Shown: one piece after another, positions 63,927-64,000 of the stretch | Layout: the number at the start of each line of letters is the position of its first letter | Numbering within the stretch: position 1 is the first letter of the stretch | Source of the DNA: Paenibacillus mangrovi | GTDB lineage: Bacteria; Bacillota; Bacilli; Paenibacillales; Paenibacillaceae | Direction: 5' to 3' | Length of the DNA: 64,000 nucleotides | Assembly (NCBI RefSeq): GCF_022898935.1 | Contig: NZ_JALIRP010000014.1 | Location: forward strand, 37,765 to 101,764 | Program-made: the position numbers and the translations under genes | The notes under the pieces: model-generated | The model's database searches: none | Seen by the model: only the letters and a program-made list of their open reading frames with translations | Told to the model about the DNA's origin: nothing

Positions 63927-64000
63927 TTGGCTAAATACTCAACTGAAGAGAAATTAGAAGCTGTCCTGGCTTATCTAGAAGGTAAAGCGTCGTATAAAAC
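63927..64000 (+). CDS. IS3-family transposase orfA, partial
   Basis: TTG start behind TTGGAGGTGTAG; the frame reads AKYSTEEKLEAVLAYLEGK and runs off the window. KYS.EEK...V..YL.G..S is the N-terminus of IS3/IS150-type helix-turn-helix OrfA proteins. Upstream TGCACCCCAATTGTTAGAC resembles the terminal repeats of such elements, so the IS begins near 63879. Confidence 0.8.
   Translation, partial: MAKYSTEEKLEAVLAYLEGKASYK

Overview
The window looks like a chromosomal segment of a Paenibacillus-type Bacillota. The evidence is strong AGGAGG-like ribosome sites with some TTG/GTG starts, SLH-anchored surface proteins, YtcP/LplB-type carbohydrate ABC transporters, a YesM/YesN-type two-component pair, and a dense set of secreted multidomain glycosidases. 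No rRNA, tRNA or CRISPR array was seen.

Layout. 1-0.46 kb: the 3' part of a family 2 glycosyltransferase on the minus strand, cut by the window edge and lacking its N-terminus. 0.9-10.8 kb: an operon of a secreted (alpha/alpha)6-type protein, a secreted GH31 alpha-glycosidase and an SLH protein; the two enzymes share a lectin-like module and the same C-terminal tail. 10.8-13.6 kb: a TetR regulator, a small exported protein with a strong palindrome upstream, and a TcaA-like membrane protein. 13.7-14.7 kb: a gene graveyard (transposase-like remnant, AraC cupin fragment with a nonsense codon, phytanoyl-CoA dioxygenase fragment). 14.9-23.4 kb: a membrane-bound AraC regulator, two sugar permeases, a binding lipoprotein and a beta-helix protein. 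23.5-24.3 kb: an SDR protein lacking the YxxxK pair.

24.4-37.9 kb is a visibly GC-richer block with a second carbohydrate system: two permeases, a binding lipoprotein, a 1813-residue secreted clan GH-A enzyme, a histidine kinase, a response regulator and a GH105-like hydrolase. The block lies between two ~0.2 kb direct repeats of the SDR gene's 3' end and terminator, so it looks like an inserted or rearranged island. The GH105-like enzyme suggests an acidic plant or microbial polysaccharide as substrate.

38-40 kb: an arsenic operon (arsR, arsC, acr3) with a three-copy direct-repeat operator. 40-64 kb: an accessory, mostly AT-richer region of small transcription units, many of detoxification or antibiotic-resistance type: MGT glycosyltransferase, MarR/nitroreductase, ArsR/AHSA1/UvrA-like ATPase, acetyltransferases, DinB, rifampicin phosphotransferase and VOC proteins. 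A GH3 beta-glucosidase, a WYL regulator and an ECF sigma factor are also there. The right edge enters an IS3-like element. All functions are inferred by reading translations; no database search was possible.
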